Shown here one piece after another: positions 39,449 through 48,064 of a stretch of DNA of 64,000 bases. This DNA is from Streptococcus equinus (GTDB lineage Bacteria; Bacillota; Bacilli; Lactobacillales; Streptococcaceae): NCBI RefSeq assembly GCF_900104225.1, contig NZ_FNJK01000001.1, forward strand, positions 496,001-560,000, written 5' to 3'. Within the stretch, counting starts at the first letter, position 1; the number at the start of each line of letters is the position of its first letter. The position numbers were made by a program, and so were the translations under genes. The notes beneath the pieces are model-generated. The model saw nothing but the letters and a program-made list of their open reading frames with translations, searched no databases and was not told the origin of the DNA.

Positions 39449-39486
39449 AATACCTCGTGTTGATTACAGGCATGAGGTATTTTTTA
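39449..39486 (+). terminator. Hairpin terminator or attenuator in the TDT leader
   Basis: AATACCTC at 39449-39456 pairs with GAGGTATT at 39474-39481 and runs into six T. It lies just past the promoter and before the TDT gene, so it may attenuate that gene or end transcription from DUF1002. Confidence 0.7.
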
Positions 39487-39517
39487 CGCTTTAATTTTAG
39501 GAGAGATTTATCTATAT

Positions 39518-40426
39518 ATGAAAAAGTTAAAAGAACCTCCTTTAGCCATTGGTGGATTGGGGTTAAGCTTTTTTTCACTTGGAAATATTTTAGGAGATTA
39601 TTCAATCATATTACGCTATGTCTTGGGTGCAATAGCTTTTGGGTTATATTTTCTCTTATTGATTGCTGTGTTTAGATCATTTAAAACTTACTTAAATATT
39701 TTAAGAGACCCATTGACAGCTTCAATTTTTCCAACACTCTTGATGCAAGGCATGCTAATGATTAGTTATTGTGATGATTTTCCAGATCTGTATGGAATCA
39801 CTGAATTAATTTTTCGTACGATCTGGTGGCTCTCATTTATTTTGCTAATCATTTATATCATTATCTTTTCCAAACGCTTTCTTTGGAATTTTAAGTTAAA
39901 TAATGTTTATCCTTCTTGGGCAGTCCTTTATATCGGTATCGGGATATCTAGCGTTACCGTTCCTTGGACTGGATATTCATATCTTGGAAAAATCATTTTT
40001 GCCTATATCTTGTTTGCTGTTATCGTATTGTTACCAATTGTTTTTCTAAGACTTTATAAACATGGTATTGCAGATGAAGTAAGAGCAAATATCGCGACAC
40101 TTTGTGCTCCTGCACTTGTAGTTGTAGCCTATCAGAACTCTTTTGAGCCTGTTAACCAATCTTTGCTACTTGTCTTAGTCATTTTATCGCAAATTTTATA
40201 TGTCATCGTTCTTTATCAAATCCCCAAAATCTTGAAAAATGGTTTCAATCCAGGGTTTTCAGCTATGACATTTCCTTTAATTGTTTCAGCAACGGCTTTG
40301 AAAGGATGTGCGAGGTATTTTGGAAACGATCATTGGTTAAATGGTTTATTTACCCTTGAACTTATAATCGCTACCTTGATTTTAGCAAGAGTAGCAGCAG
40401 GTTATGTAAATTTTTTTAGAAACTAA
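39518..40426 (+). CDS. TDT family transporter (TehA/malate-transporter-like)
   Basis: A 302-residue membrane protein with nine to ten hydrophobic segments spread evenly over its length. The opening PPLAIGGLGLSFFSLGNILGDYS, the SIFPTLLMQGMLM block and the MTFPLIVSATALKGCARYF block fit the tellurite-resistance/dicarboxylate transporter (TDT) family, which includes C4-dicarboxylate and anion channels. The transported substrate cannot be deduced. The ribosome site AGGAGAG lies about 13 bases from the ATG, slightly far. The gene is preceded by a promoter and a leader hairpin and ends at a terminator. Confidence 0.75.
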   Translation: MKKLKEPPLAIGGLGLSFFSLGNILGDYSIILRYVLGAIAFGLYFLLLIAVFRSFKTYLNILRDPLTASIFPTLLMQGMLMISYCDDFPDLYGITELIFRTIWWLSFILLIIYIIIFSKRFLWNFKLNNVYPSWAVLYIGIGISSVTVPWTGYSYLGKIIFAYILFAVIVLLPIVFLRLYKHGIADEVRANIATLCAPALVVVAYQNSFEPVNQSLLLVLVILSQILYVIVLYQIPKILKNGFNPGFSAMTFPLIVSATALKGCARYFGNDHWLNGLFTLELIIATLILARVAAGYVNFFRN

Positions 40427-40442
40427 AATAGTGAACTTCCTA

Positions 40443-40471
40443 AAAACCAAGACTAGATGCTTGGTTTTTTA
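40443..40471 (+). terminator. Terminator after the TDT transporter
   Basis: AAAACCAAG at 40443-40451 pairs with CTTGGTTTT at 40460-40468, followed by T. Confidence 0.85.
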
Positions 40472-40644
40472 GTATTATTAAATAGCTATTGATTTAATTT
40501 TTTAAAGAAATAAATATTTTTTCAGTTTTTTCAGAAAATTTACGTGAAATAGGTTGACTTTCATTGCTTTGAGTTGTAAAATAAATCTTGCACAATTCAG
40601 AATTATCTGAAAATTGAAAGTTTATTTAGAAAGAGGTCTGGTTT

Positions 40645-41904
40645 ATGACTGAAAACGCAGAACAACAGTCGACCTGGCGCACTAAATTTAAAGCACTCGG
40701 CCCTGGTATTCTAATGGCATCCGCTGCCGTCGGCGGTTCACACATTGTTTCTTCAACTCAAGCAGGAGCTATCTACGGATGGCAATTAGCTCTGATTATT
40801 ATTTTGATTAACATTTTCAAATACCCATTTTTCCGTTTTGGTTCACAATACACAATGGAAAATAATAAGAGCTTGATTGAAGGATATGCTGAAAAAGGAA
40901 AAGGTTGGCTCGCCATTTTCTTCATTTTGAATGTTTTTTCAGCAATTGTTAACACTGCAGGTGTTGGTATTCTATGTGCAGCTATTTTGTATAACGTATT
41001 TCCAAATGGATTGGGAATGAGTATCTCACAATTGACTACCATTATCGTTGTGATTATCTGGGCAATGTTGCTCATCGGTGGTTACCGCTTCCTTGATTCA
41101 CTTGCAAAATGGGTAATGACTGCTTTGACTGTTGCGACTGTTCTTGCGGTAGTTATTGCTTTGTTTAAACATCGTGAATATGCCCCAAACTTTGAAGCAC
41201 CTACACCATGGCGCATGGCCGCATTACCATTTATTGTTTCATTAATGGGATGGATGCCATGTCCGATTGAAATTTCAGCCATTAACTCAATGTGGTCTGT
41301 CGAAAAACGTAAAACCGTCAATATGTCTGAAGATGATGCTGTTTTCGACTTCAATATTGGCTATATCGGAACAGCAATCCTTGCTCTTATCTTCTGTGCT
41401 CTTGGTGCTTTGATTCAATTTGGCTCAGGAGAAGAAGTACAAGGAGCATCAGCAGCTTACATCGCTCAATTCGTTAATATGTATGCCAAAGTTCTTGGTC
41501 AATGGTCTCGTTTCTTGATTACCTTAATCGCCTTCCTATGTATCTTTGGTACAGTTATTACCGTTATTGATGGTTACTCTCGTGCCAATAACGAATCTCT
41601 TCGTTTGTTGCTCGGTAAAAAAGAATCATCTCAAAAAGCACTTTACATCTGGATGACTGTAACAGCAGCTGTCGGTCTTGTAATTGTTTACCTATTTGCT
41701 GGTAACGTTGCAACAATGCTTCGCTTTGCGATGATTGCATCATTTATTACAACACCGTTCTTTGGTTATTTGAACTATTCATTGGTCAACAACAAAGAAC
41801 ATCAAATCAAACCTTGGTTGAAAGTTCTATCAATCATTGGTCTTATTTACTTATTTGGTTTTGCTTTATTCTTTATCGTTGCGTGGTTAACTGGTAATAT
41901 TTAA
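40645..41904 (+). CDS. NRAMP-related transporter lacking the canonical metal motifs
   Basis: A 419-residue membrane protein with about eleven hydrophobic segments and the APC/NRAMP fold opening GPGILMASAAVGGSHIVSSTQAGAIYGWQLA. Classical NRAMP Mn2+/Fe2+ importers carry DPGN in TM1 and MPH in TM6. Here the TM1 position reads VGGSH and the TM6 region reads MGWMPCPIEISA, so both ligand motifs are missing. The protein is therefore an NRAMP relative whose substrate may not be manganese (inference); Mg2+ or a non-metal substrate are possible. The ribosome site AAAGAGG is good. Single-gene unit with an AT-rich 200-bp upstream region. Confidence 0.8.
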   Translation: MTENAEQQSTWRTKFKALGPGILMASAAVGGSHIVSSTQAGAIYGWQLALIIILINIFKYPFFRFGSQYTMENNKSLIEGYAEKGKGWLAIFFILNVFSAIVNTAGVGILCAAILYNVFPNGLGMSISQLTTIIVVIIWAMLLIGGYRFLDSLAKWVMTALTVATVLAVVIALFKHREYAPNFEAPTPWRMAALPFIVSLMGWMPCPIEISAINSMWSVEKRKTVNMSEDDAVFDFNIGYIGTAILALIFCALGALIQFGSGEEVQGASAAYIAQFVNMYAKVLGQWSRFLITLIAFLCIFGTVITVIDGYSRANNESLRLLLGKKESSQKALYIWMTVTAAVGLVIVYLFAGNVATMLRFAMIASFITTPFFGYLNYSLVNNKEHQIKPWLKVLSIIGLIYLFGFALFFIVAWLTGNI

Positions 41905-41940
41905 AGCTTACTATTTCATGAAATGCGAACTCTCTAAAAA

Positions 41941-41971
41941 ACAACACCTTTTCTCCCTTGGGTGTTGTTTT
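41941..41971 (+). terminator. Terminator after the NRAMP-related gene
   Basis: ACAACACC at 41941-41948 pairs with GGTGTTGT at 41961-41968, then T-rich sequence. Confidence 0.8.
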
Positions 41972-42045
41972 GTTGTATATAAATATATTTATGTAAATTA
42001 AAAACTAAGCACCTTTTAAAGCGATAAAGCTGAAAAGCAATACAC

Positions 42046-42076
42046 AAAAACTCCCTCTATAAAATAGAAGGAGTTT
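42046..42076 (-). terminator. Terminator of pgmA (minus strand)
   Basis: On the minus strand, AAACTCCTTCTAT pairs imperfectly with ATAGAGGGAGTTT, followed by T. Confidence 0.75.
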
Positions 42077-42094
42077 AAACATCATTGATAAGAT

Positions 42095-43810
42095 TTATTT
42101 AACAAATGCATTGATTTCTTTTTCGATGTTAGCAATTTTAGCTTCAGCATCGGCAAGATCTTTACCAACAGTTGCAAAGTAGAATTTGATTTTTGGTTCA
42201 GTACCTGAAGGACGAACTGCAATCCAAGAATCATCTGCAAGAGTGTATTTCAAGACGTTGCTTGGTGGTGTTGTCAATTTTTCAACGCCAGCTGCGCTTG
42301 TAGCTGTTTGAGCCAAGAAGTCTTCAGTTTTAACGACATCAGTTGCATTAAATTGAACCGGAGCGTTGTCACGGAATTTATCCATGATTTTCTTGATTTC
42401 TGCAGCACCGTCAACACCGCTAAGAGTTACAGAAATTGTTTTTTCTGCGAAGTAACCATATTCTTTGTAGATTTCTTCGATACCATCAGCAAGTGTCAAA
42501 CCACGAGAACGGTAGTAAGCAGCGATTTCAGCTACAATAAGAACAGCTTGAACGGCATCTTTATCACGTACGAAAGGTTTGATGAGGTAACCGAAGCTTT
42601 CTTCAAAACCAAACATGTAAGTGTGGTTGTGTTTTTCTTCAAATTCTTGAATTTTTTCAGCGATGAATTTGAAACCAGTCAAGACGTTAAACATTTTAGC
42701 GCCGTAACTTTCAGCAATTTTAGTAACCAATTCAGTAGATACAATTGATTTTGCTAAAGCTGCGTTTTCTGGAAGAGTTCCAGCAGTTTTGTGTGCTTCA
42801 AGAATGTATTTAGCGATGATAGCACCGATTTGGTTACCTGAAAGGTTGCGGTATGAACCATCTGCTTGACGAATTTCAACACCAAGACGGTCAGCATCTG
42901 GGTCAGTTGCAACAAGAACATCAGCATCGACTTTACGTCCAAGTTCTTCAGCAAGTGCAAATGCTTCTTGGTTTTCAGGGTTTGGTGATTTTACAGTTGA
43001 GAAGTCTGGATCTGGAACAGCTTGAGCTTCAACAACTTGAACTGATTCAAAACCAGCTTGAGCAAGCGCACGACGTGCAAGCATTTCACCTGTACCGTGA
43101 AGTGGAGTGTAGACAATTTTCATGTCTTTACCGTATTCATCAATCAATTTTTGGTTGATGTTAACATCTTTAACTTCTTTAAGGTATTCAGCATCGACAT
43201 TTTCACCGATAACTTCAATAAGACCAGAAGCTTTGCTTTCTTCAAGGTCAGCTAATTCGATAGCAAATGGATCATCGATAGCGCGAATGAAATTAGTCAA
43301 AGCATCAGCATCAGCAGGTGGCATTTGTCCACCATCTTCACCGTAAACTTTATATCCGTTAAATGGTGCTGGGTTGTGACTTGCAGTAACCATGATACCA
43401 GCGAATGTACCAAGGTGACGAACAGCAAATGACAATTCTGGAGTTGGGCGAAGTGATTCAAAAACATAAGCTTTAATGCCGTGTTTTGCTAAAACTTGAG
43501 CTGATTCAAAAGCAAATTCAGGTGAGAAGTGACGTGAATCGTAAGCGATAGCAACACCACGTTTTTTAACGTCTTCACCTTTTGTTTCGATAAGTTTTGC
43601 AAGACCTTCAGTAGCTTGGCGTACTACATAAACGTTGATACGGTTTGTACCAGCGCCAATAACCCCACGCATACCTGCTGTACCAAACTCAAGGTTTGTG
43701 TAAAAAGCATCTTCTTTTGTCTTTTCGTCCATGGCTAACAATTCTTCACGGAGATAGTCGGGAAGCCCCGCAAAATCGAGCCATTTTTGATAGTTTTCAG
43801 TGTAAGTCAT
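42095..43810 (-). CDS. pgmA: Phosphoglucomutase / phosphosugar mutase
   Basis: Interconverts glucose-1-phosphate and glucose-6-phosphate, linking glycolysis to cell-wall and capsule precursor synthesis. The 571-residue alpha-D-phosphohexomutase has the phosphoserine loop TASHNP (Ser 144), the metal loop ATDPDADRLG, the sugar-binding GFEESFGYL and the phosphate-binding RPSGTEPKIKFYF. An NRINVY-type N-terminal block (TAGMRGVIGAGTNRINVY) is typical of the streptococcal PgmA. Promoter on the minus strand: TATAAT at 43853-43848. Confidence 0.94.
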   Translation of the reverse strand: MTYTENYQKWLDFAGLPDYLREELLAMDEKTKEDAFYTNLEFGTAGMRGVIGAGTNRINVYVVRQATEGLAKLIETKGEDVKKRGVAIAYDSRHFSPEFAFESAQVLAKHGIKAYVFESLRPTPELSFAVRHLGTFAGIMVTASHNPAPFNGYKVYGEDGGQMPPADADALTNFIRAIDDPFAIELADLEESKASGLIEVIGENVDAEYLKEVKDVNINQKLIDEYGKDMKIVYTPLHGTGEMLARRALAQAGFESVQVVEAQAVPDPDFSTVKSPNPENQEAFALAEELGRKVDADVLVATDPDADRLGVEIRQADGSYRNLSGNQIGAIIAKYILEAHKTAGTLPENAALAKSIVSTELVTKIAESYGAKMFNVLTGFKFIAEKIQEFEEKHNHTYMFGFEESFGYLIKPFVRDKDAVQAVLIVAEIAAYYRSRGLTLADGIEEIYKEYGYFAEKTISVTLSGVDGAAEIKKIMDKFRDNAPVQFNATDVVKTEDFLAQTATSAAGVEKLTTPPSNVLKYTLADDSWIAVRPSGTEPKIKFYFATVGKDLADAEAKIANIEKEINAFVK

Positions 43811-43940
43811 TAATGGAACTCCTTTTTATGATCTTATAAACGCTTTCATTATACCACTTTGTAAATTATTTTTCTAGTAAAAATTTAATATTGGTGAAAA
43901 TATTGTTAAATCAAGCTTTCTAAGCATTTTTTGTAAGTTA

Positions 43941-43954
43941 CGCAAACGTTTGTG
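43941..43954. promoter_or_regulatory. LacI/CcpA-like dyad upstream of pgmA
   Basis: CGCAAACGTTTGTG is a palindrome except for one position, centred on ACGT, about 90 bp upstream of the pgmA -10. It has the CG centre of LacI-family operators but does not match the CcpA consensus well at its ends. Function uncertain. Confidence 0.3.
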
Positions 43955-43992
43955 TTAGGTAAAAATTAACCAAGTTTTTTACTTCATGTCAT

Positions 43993-44020
43993 TAAAAAAC
44001 CACGGTTTTCCCGTGATTTT
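43993..44020 (-). terminator. Terminator of panT (minus strand)
   Basis: On the minus strand, CACGG and CCGTG flank GAAAA, followed by a run of T. Confidence 0.75.
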
Positions 44021-44026
44021 CATTAT

Positions 44027-44599
44027 TTATGATTTGATTTTCTGTAATCTTGGAACAATTGCAAGTGTCAAAATTGCTGAAATAATCATTTCTGCAATTG
44101 CGTTTGTTCCGAAAACAACAGCAAGAAGCGCTTTAATGTCTCCGCTATATACGTTAGCAAAAAGTAAGAAGATGCCTCCTAAAACAAAAATTGTATTTGT
44201 CATTGAACCAATAGCGCCGGCGATAACAATACCAAATTTATTGTGAAGCCATTTGTAAACAAAATATGGTGTGATACCAATCAAGATACGTGGCACCATA
44301 GCAATAATCAGTGATGAAAGATTACCATTCTCAACAAATGGAGAGAAAAGATAACTTGTTGGTAATAGAGTCAAAGTATTGACTGTGACACTGATAACCC
44401 CCATTAAAGCACCGAGTGTGGCACCAATTCTCGGTCCGTAAACAATAGAAGCAATGATTACTGGAACATGAACAAGGGTTGGTTTGATTGGCACAGGCCA
44501 AAGGTTAAAGACAAGACTTGTTAAAAAATTAATAACAAGCATGATAGCAAAGAAAATTGCAACTGTAGCAATATTACTTGCTGCTTTATTGTTTTTCAT
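44027..44599 (-). CDS. panT: ECF transporter S component, probable pantothenate transporter
   Basis: A 190-residue integral membrane protein with about six hydrophobic segments, the size and shape of an ECF S component. It captures a vitamin and docks on the shared EcfAA'T module encoded elsewhere. The pantothenate assignment comes from its position next to coaC and coaB, an arrangement known in streptococci; the sequence alone does not show the ligand. The start at 44599 has AGGAGGAG upstream. An upstream in-frame Met at 44653 lies inside the promoter. It has its own promoter: TTGTCA, 17 bp, TATAAT on the minus strand. Confidence 0.8.
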   Translation of the reverse strand: MKNNKAASNIATVAIFFAIMLVINFLTSLVFNLWPVPIKPTLVHVPVIIASIVYGPRIGATLGALMGVISVTVNTLTLLPTSYLFSPFVENGNLSSLIIAMVPRILIGITPYFVYKWLHNKFGIVIAGAIGSMTNTIFVLGGIFLLFANVYSGDIKALLAVVFGTNAIAEMIISAILTLAIVPRLQKIKS

Positions 44600-44651
44600 A
44601 ACTCCTCCTAAAGGACGACTTTTTTCGACTTTTCTTTCAAAAGCCCAATAC

Positions 44652-44680
44652 ATTATACAAATTTACAAGTGTCTTGACAA
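44652..44680 (-). promoter_or_regulatory. panT promoter (minus strand)
   Basis: On the minus strand TTGTCA (44680-44675), exact 17-bp spacer, TATAAT (44657-44652). It lies just past the end of coaC. Confidence 0.75.
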
Positions 44681-44689
44681 GAGTAAAAT

Positions 44690-45229
44690 TTAAAGATTTT
44701 TTTCTATACGTTCAATGATGGCGTCAAGCTCAGCTAGCGCACCGCGCCCAATATCTCCACAGGCTAATAAACTTGAACGAGGCTCGATTTCTTCAAAGCC
44801 AACTTCTTTTAATATAGCTAGATTACGCTGTGTGAGTGGATTTTCGTACATTTTTGTGTTCATAGCTGGCGCGATTAATTTTGGTGTATCGGATGGCAAA
44901 GCAAGAGCAGTAGCTGTAACCATATTGTCAGCCATACCGTGTGCTAGTTTTGCTAAAGTATTAGCTGAAGCAGGGGCAAGGACAAATAAATCTGCTTTTT
45001 TAGCCAATTCAATATGATTAACGCTTTTTGGATCACCTTCAGTCATCACATCAAGATGGACAGCGTTTTTTGATAGCACTTGAAGTGTTAGTGGCGTAAT
45101 AAAATCAGTAGCAGCTTTTGTCATTAAAACATGAACATCGTAGCCTTGTTTCGTTAATTGATTAGTTAAATCTGCTGCTTTATAGGCAGAGATACTACCT
45201 GAAACAGCAAGTAAAATCGTTTTAGTCAT
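44690..45229 (-). CDS. coaC: Phosphopantothenoylcysteine decarboxylase
   Basis: CoaC, an FMN enzyme, decarboxylates 4'-phosphopantothenoyl-cysteine to 4'-phosphopantetheine. The 179-residue flavoprotein of the HFCD family has ILLAVSGSISAYKAADL, FVLAPASANTLAKLAHGMADNM, the PAMN motif (IAPAMNTKMYENP) and LLACGDIGRGAL (substrate-clamp region). In most bacteria CoaB and CoaC are one polypeptide; streptococci have them separate. The start overlaps the coaB end by 8 bases. Confidence 0.94.
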   Translation of the reverse strand: MTKTILLAVSGSISAYKAADLTNQLTKQGYDVHVLMTKAATDFITPLTLQVLSKNAVHLDVMTEGDPKSVNHIELAKKADLFVLAPASANTLAKLAHGMADNMVTATALALPSDTPKLIAPAMNTKMYENPLTQRNLAILKEVGFEEIEPRSSLLACGDIGRGALAELDAIIERIEKNL

Positions 45230-45908
45230 GATTGGTCACCCTTTCAAAAATCAAGCTAGCAATACTTTCTTTAGTATCAGCTTCATAAACATTTGACTCA
45301 TCTAACATGTAAGCGTGATGGTGATTTCCATCAATCTCTGTCAAATCATTTGCAACGATGTATTGTGCTTTGTTTTTTTGCAAGCTCTCACGCGCAACAG
45401 CAAAAAGTTCCTCTTTGCTGACACCAACCAACAATTTAAAGCCGATTAAAGTAATATCTGGATTCCACGTTTTTACCAAAGAAATCACTTTTGGTGTTTT
45501 TTTCAAAAAAAGCACTTGATAATCTTCCTTAGAAGAAATCTTAGTTTCAGTATTATGACGTTGCAACAAATCAGAAACATTGTTGGTATTTTCAACTTCA
45601 TTAAGACCAGTCATATAGACAGGAGTATAATCAGAAACCGCCATGCTATGAATAAAAACATCGTGGTTTTTGACTAGTGGTTCAAGTGTTGTCAGTAAAC
45701 TTTCAACATTTGTAATAGTATGTACAGTCAAAAGAGGATGCTCGTTTGGTTTGACAGCTTGTTTAGTTGTCACCAAAGTAACTTGATAACCTTTTTCTAA
45801 AAAAATTTCTGCAATATGTTTTCCTAAGGATCCTGTAGCGTGATTGGTAATGCCACGAACGGAATCTATTTTTTCGGTGGTTCCACCGGATGTAATTAAA
45901 ATTTTCAT
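45222..45908 (-). CDS. coaB: Phosphopantothenate-cysteine ligase
   Basis: CoaB joins cysteine to 4'-phosphopantothenate using a nucleotide triphosphate. The 228-residue stand-alone enzyme has ILITSGGTTEKIDSVRGITNHATGSLG, the family's nucleotide-binding opening, and HSMAVSDYT, KISSKED, LIGFKLLV and VANDLTEI downstream. It forms an operon with coaC (8-base overlap). No ribosome site precedes the ATG, and a TAAAAT lies only 6 bases upstream, so the message is predicted to be leaderless. Confidence 0.93.
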   Translation of the reverse strand: MKILITSGGTTEKIDSVRGITNHATGSLGKHIAEIFLEKGYQVTLVTTKQAVKPNEHPLLTVHTITNVESLLTTLEPLVKNHDVFIHSMAVSDYTPVYMTGLNEVENTNNVSDLLQRHNTETKISSKEDYQVLFLKKTPKVISLVKTWNPDITLIGFKLLVGVSKEELFAVARESLQKNKAQYIVANDLTEIDGNHHHAYMLDESNVYEADTKESIASLIFERVTNHD

Positions 45909-45914
45909 AGACTT

Positions 45915-45943
45915 ATTTTACACAAAAACGTTTTTTTCGTAAA
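45915..45943 (-). promoter_or_regulatory. coaB promoter, predicted leaderless
   Basis: On the minus strand TTTACG, 17-bp spacer, TAAAAT (45920-45915). The coaB ATG begins 6 bases past the -10. Confidence 0.45.
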
Positions 45944-46276
45944 TTGTTTAAGTTGTTTTTTATCTCAAAAAATAGTTTTTTAACTCTTTCATATGCTAAA
46001 ATACGAACAATTTCATGACTTTTGCTTTAGAAGTTTGAATGATAAAATAATTGAACTTAGTAGTAACCAAATATCAGTAAAATGCCAGATTAACAATGCT
46101 TTGAGAGTTCACAAAACGTTCTTAGTTATAAAGAATAACTATAACTATTGATAAAAATAATTGTTTTGCATTGGTAAAACACGAACATTAATAATTATTT
46201 TAATAAATATCGTGCGTTTTTGAAAAAGTGTGTTATAATGTTTTTATCAATCAAAAAATATCAGAGGAGAGTCCCC
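45944..46276 (+). promoter_or_regulatory. fhs upstream region with two PurBox-like sites and promoter
   Basis: No gene is visible in this AT-rich stretch. Two sites resemble the PurR box of lactic acid bacteria (AWWWCCGAACWWT): AAATACGAACAAT (45999-46011; 12 of 13) and AAACACGAACATT (46177-46189; 11 of 13). An extended -10 promoter, TGTTATAAT, lies at 46231-46239. PurR activation or control of fhs fits its role in one-carbon supply for purine synthesis. Confidence 0.5.
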
Positions 46277-47947
46277 GTGAAATCAGATATCGAAATTGCA
46301 CAAAGCGTAGAGCTTAAACCAATCACAGAAGTTGTTGAAAAAGTTGGTATCACATTTGATGATATTGAACTCTATGGTAAATATAAAGCAAAATTATCAT
46401 TTGATAAAATCAAATCTGTTCAAGAAAACAAACCAGGTAAACTTGTTCTTGTCACAGCTATCAACCCAACACCAGCTGGTGAAGGTAAATCAACAATGTC
46501 TATCGGTCTTGCTGATGCCTTAAACAAAATCGGTAAGAAAACAATGCTTGCTTTGCGTGAACCATCTCTCGGACCTGTAATGGGGATTAAAGGTGGTGCT
46601 GCAGGTGGTGGTTATGCCCAAGTACTTCCTATGGAAGATATCAACCTTCACTTTACAGGTGATATGCACGCTATCACAACAGCTAACAATGCTCTTTCAG
46701 CAATTATTGATAACCACCTTCATCAGGGTAACGAACTCGGCATTGACCAACGTCGTATTATTTGGAAACGCGTTGTCGATCTTAATGACCGCGCCCTCCG
46801 TCATGTAACAGTTGGTCTTGGTAGCCCAGTTAATGGTATTCCACGTGAGGATGGTTTTGATATCACTGTTGCTTCAGAAATCATGGCAATCTTGTGTTTA
46901 GCAACTGATATTAAAGATTTGAAAGAACGTTTGGCTAACATTGTTGTTGCTTACCGTTACGACCGTACACCAGTTTACGTGCGTGACCTTAAAGTAGAAG
47001 GTGCTTTGACTCTTATCCTTAAAGATGCTATTAAACCAAACCTTGTTCAAACAATCTATGGAACACCAGCCTTCGTTCATGGTGGACCATTTGCCAATAT
47101 CGCACACGGTTGTAACTCTGTTCTTGCCACAACAACAGCCCTTCACTTAGCTGATTACACTATCACAGAAGCTGGTTTTGGTGCTGATCTTGGTGCTGAA
47201 AAATTCTTTGATATTAAAACACCAAATCTTCCAACAACACCAGATGCGGTTGTTATTGTTGCGACAATTCGTGCCCTTAAAATGCATGGTGGCGTAGCAA
47301 AAGCTGATCTTGGCGAAGAAAATGTTGAAGCAGTACGTGCTGGATTTGCTAACCTTAAACGTCACGTTGAAAATGTCCGTAAATTTGGTGTTCCAGCAGT
47401 TGTTGCTATTAACGAATTTGTTGCTGATACAGAAGCTGAAATTGCTGCACTTAAAGAACTTTGTGCCGAAATCGATGTTCCAGTAGAACTTGCTAGCGTT
47501 TGGGCAAACGGAGCTGACGGTGGTGTTGATCTTGCTAACGCCGTTGTAAACGCCGTTGAAAATGGAAATGCAAACTACAAACGCCTTTACTCAGATGACC
47601 AAAGTCTCGAAGAAAAAGTAACAAAAATCGTTACTGAAATCTATGGTGGTAACAAAGTTATCTTTGGTAAAAAAGCTAAAAACCAATTGAAACAATTTGC
47701 TCAATTTGGTTGGGATAAATTGCCAGTATGTATGGCCAAAACACAATATAGCTTCTCTGATAATCCAACACTTCTTGGAGCGCCAGAAGGATTTGATATT
47801 ACAATCCGTGAGTTTGTACCAAAAACTGGTGCAGGATTTATTGTTGCTCTAACAGGTGATGTTATGACAATGCCTGGTCTTCCGAAAAAACCAGCAGCAC
47901 TTAATATGGATGTTGCCGAAGACGGAACTGCTATTGGATTATTCTAA
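46277..47947 (+). CDS. fhs: Formate-tetrahydrofolate ligase (GTG start)
   Basis: Fhs makes 10-formyl-tetrahydrofolate from formate, ATP and THF, giving one-carbon units for purines and initiator tRNA. The 556-residue protein begins (V)[18 protein letters not shown] and has the P-loop [41 protein letters not shown] and [17 protein letters not shown]. The GTG at 46277 has AGAGGAGAG 5 bases upstream; an in-frame ATG at 46220 lies within the promoter region. Single-gene unit with a terminator. Confidence 0.95.
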   Translation: MKSDIEIAQSVELKPITEVVEKVGITFDDIELYGKYKAKLSFDKIKSVQENKPGKLVLVTAINPTPAGEGKSTMSIGLADALNKIGKKTMLALREPSLGPVMGIKGGAAGGGYAQVLPMEDINLHFTGDMHAITTANNALSAIIDNHLHQGNELGIDQRRIIWKRVVDLNDRALRHVTVGLGSPVNGIPREDGFDITVASEIMAILCLATDIKDLKERLANIVVAYRYDRTPVYVRDLKVEGALTLILKDAIKPNLVQTIYGTPAFVHGGPFANIAHGCNSVLATTTALHLADYTITEAGFGADLGAEKFFDIKTPNLPTTPDAVVIVATIRALKMHGGVAKADLGEENVEAVRAGFANLKRHVENVRKFGVPAVVAINEFVADTEAEIAALKELCAEIDVPVELASVWANGADGGVDLANAVVNAVENGNANYKRLYSDDQSLEEKVTKIVTEIYGGNKVIFGKKAKNQLKQFAQFGWDKLPVCMAKTQYSFSDNPTLLGAPEGFDITIREFVPKTGAGFIVALTGDVMTMPGLPKKPAALNMDVAEDGTAIGLF

Positions 47948-47968
47948 TTTAATACATATATAGATGAA

Positions 47969-47991
47969 GTCGGCTTTTAGCCGGCTTTTTC
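47969..47991 (+). terminator. Terminator after fhs
   Basis: GTCGGCT at 47969-47975 pairs with AGCCGGC at 47979-47985, followed by T. Confidence 0.8.
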
Positions 47992-48064
47992 TGTCTTCCA
48001 GAAAAGGACATAATGTAAAGTATGATATAATAGTAGCAAATGAAAAAGGACGACACGGGAGGTT

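Noticed and set aside
42308-42748. Long open frame antisense to pgmA
   Set aside because: It is a by-product of codon bias in a highly expressed gene; no ribosome site or promoter and no recognisable domain.
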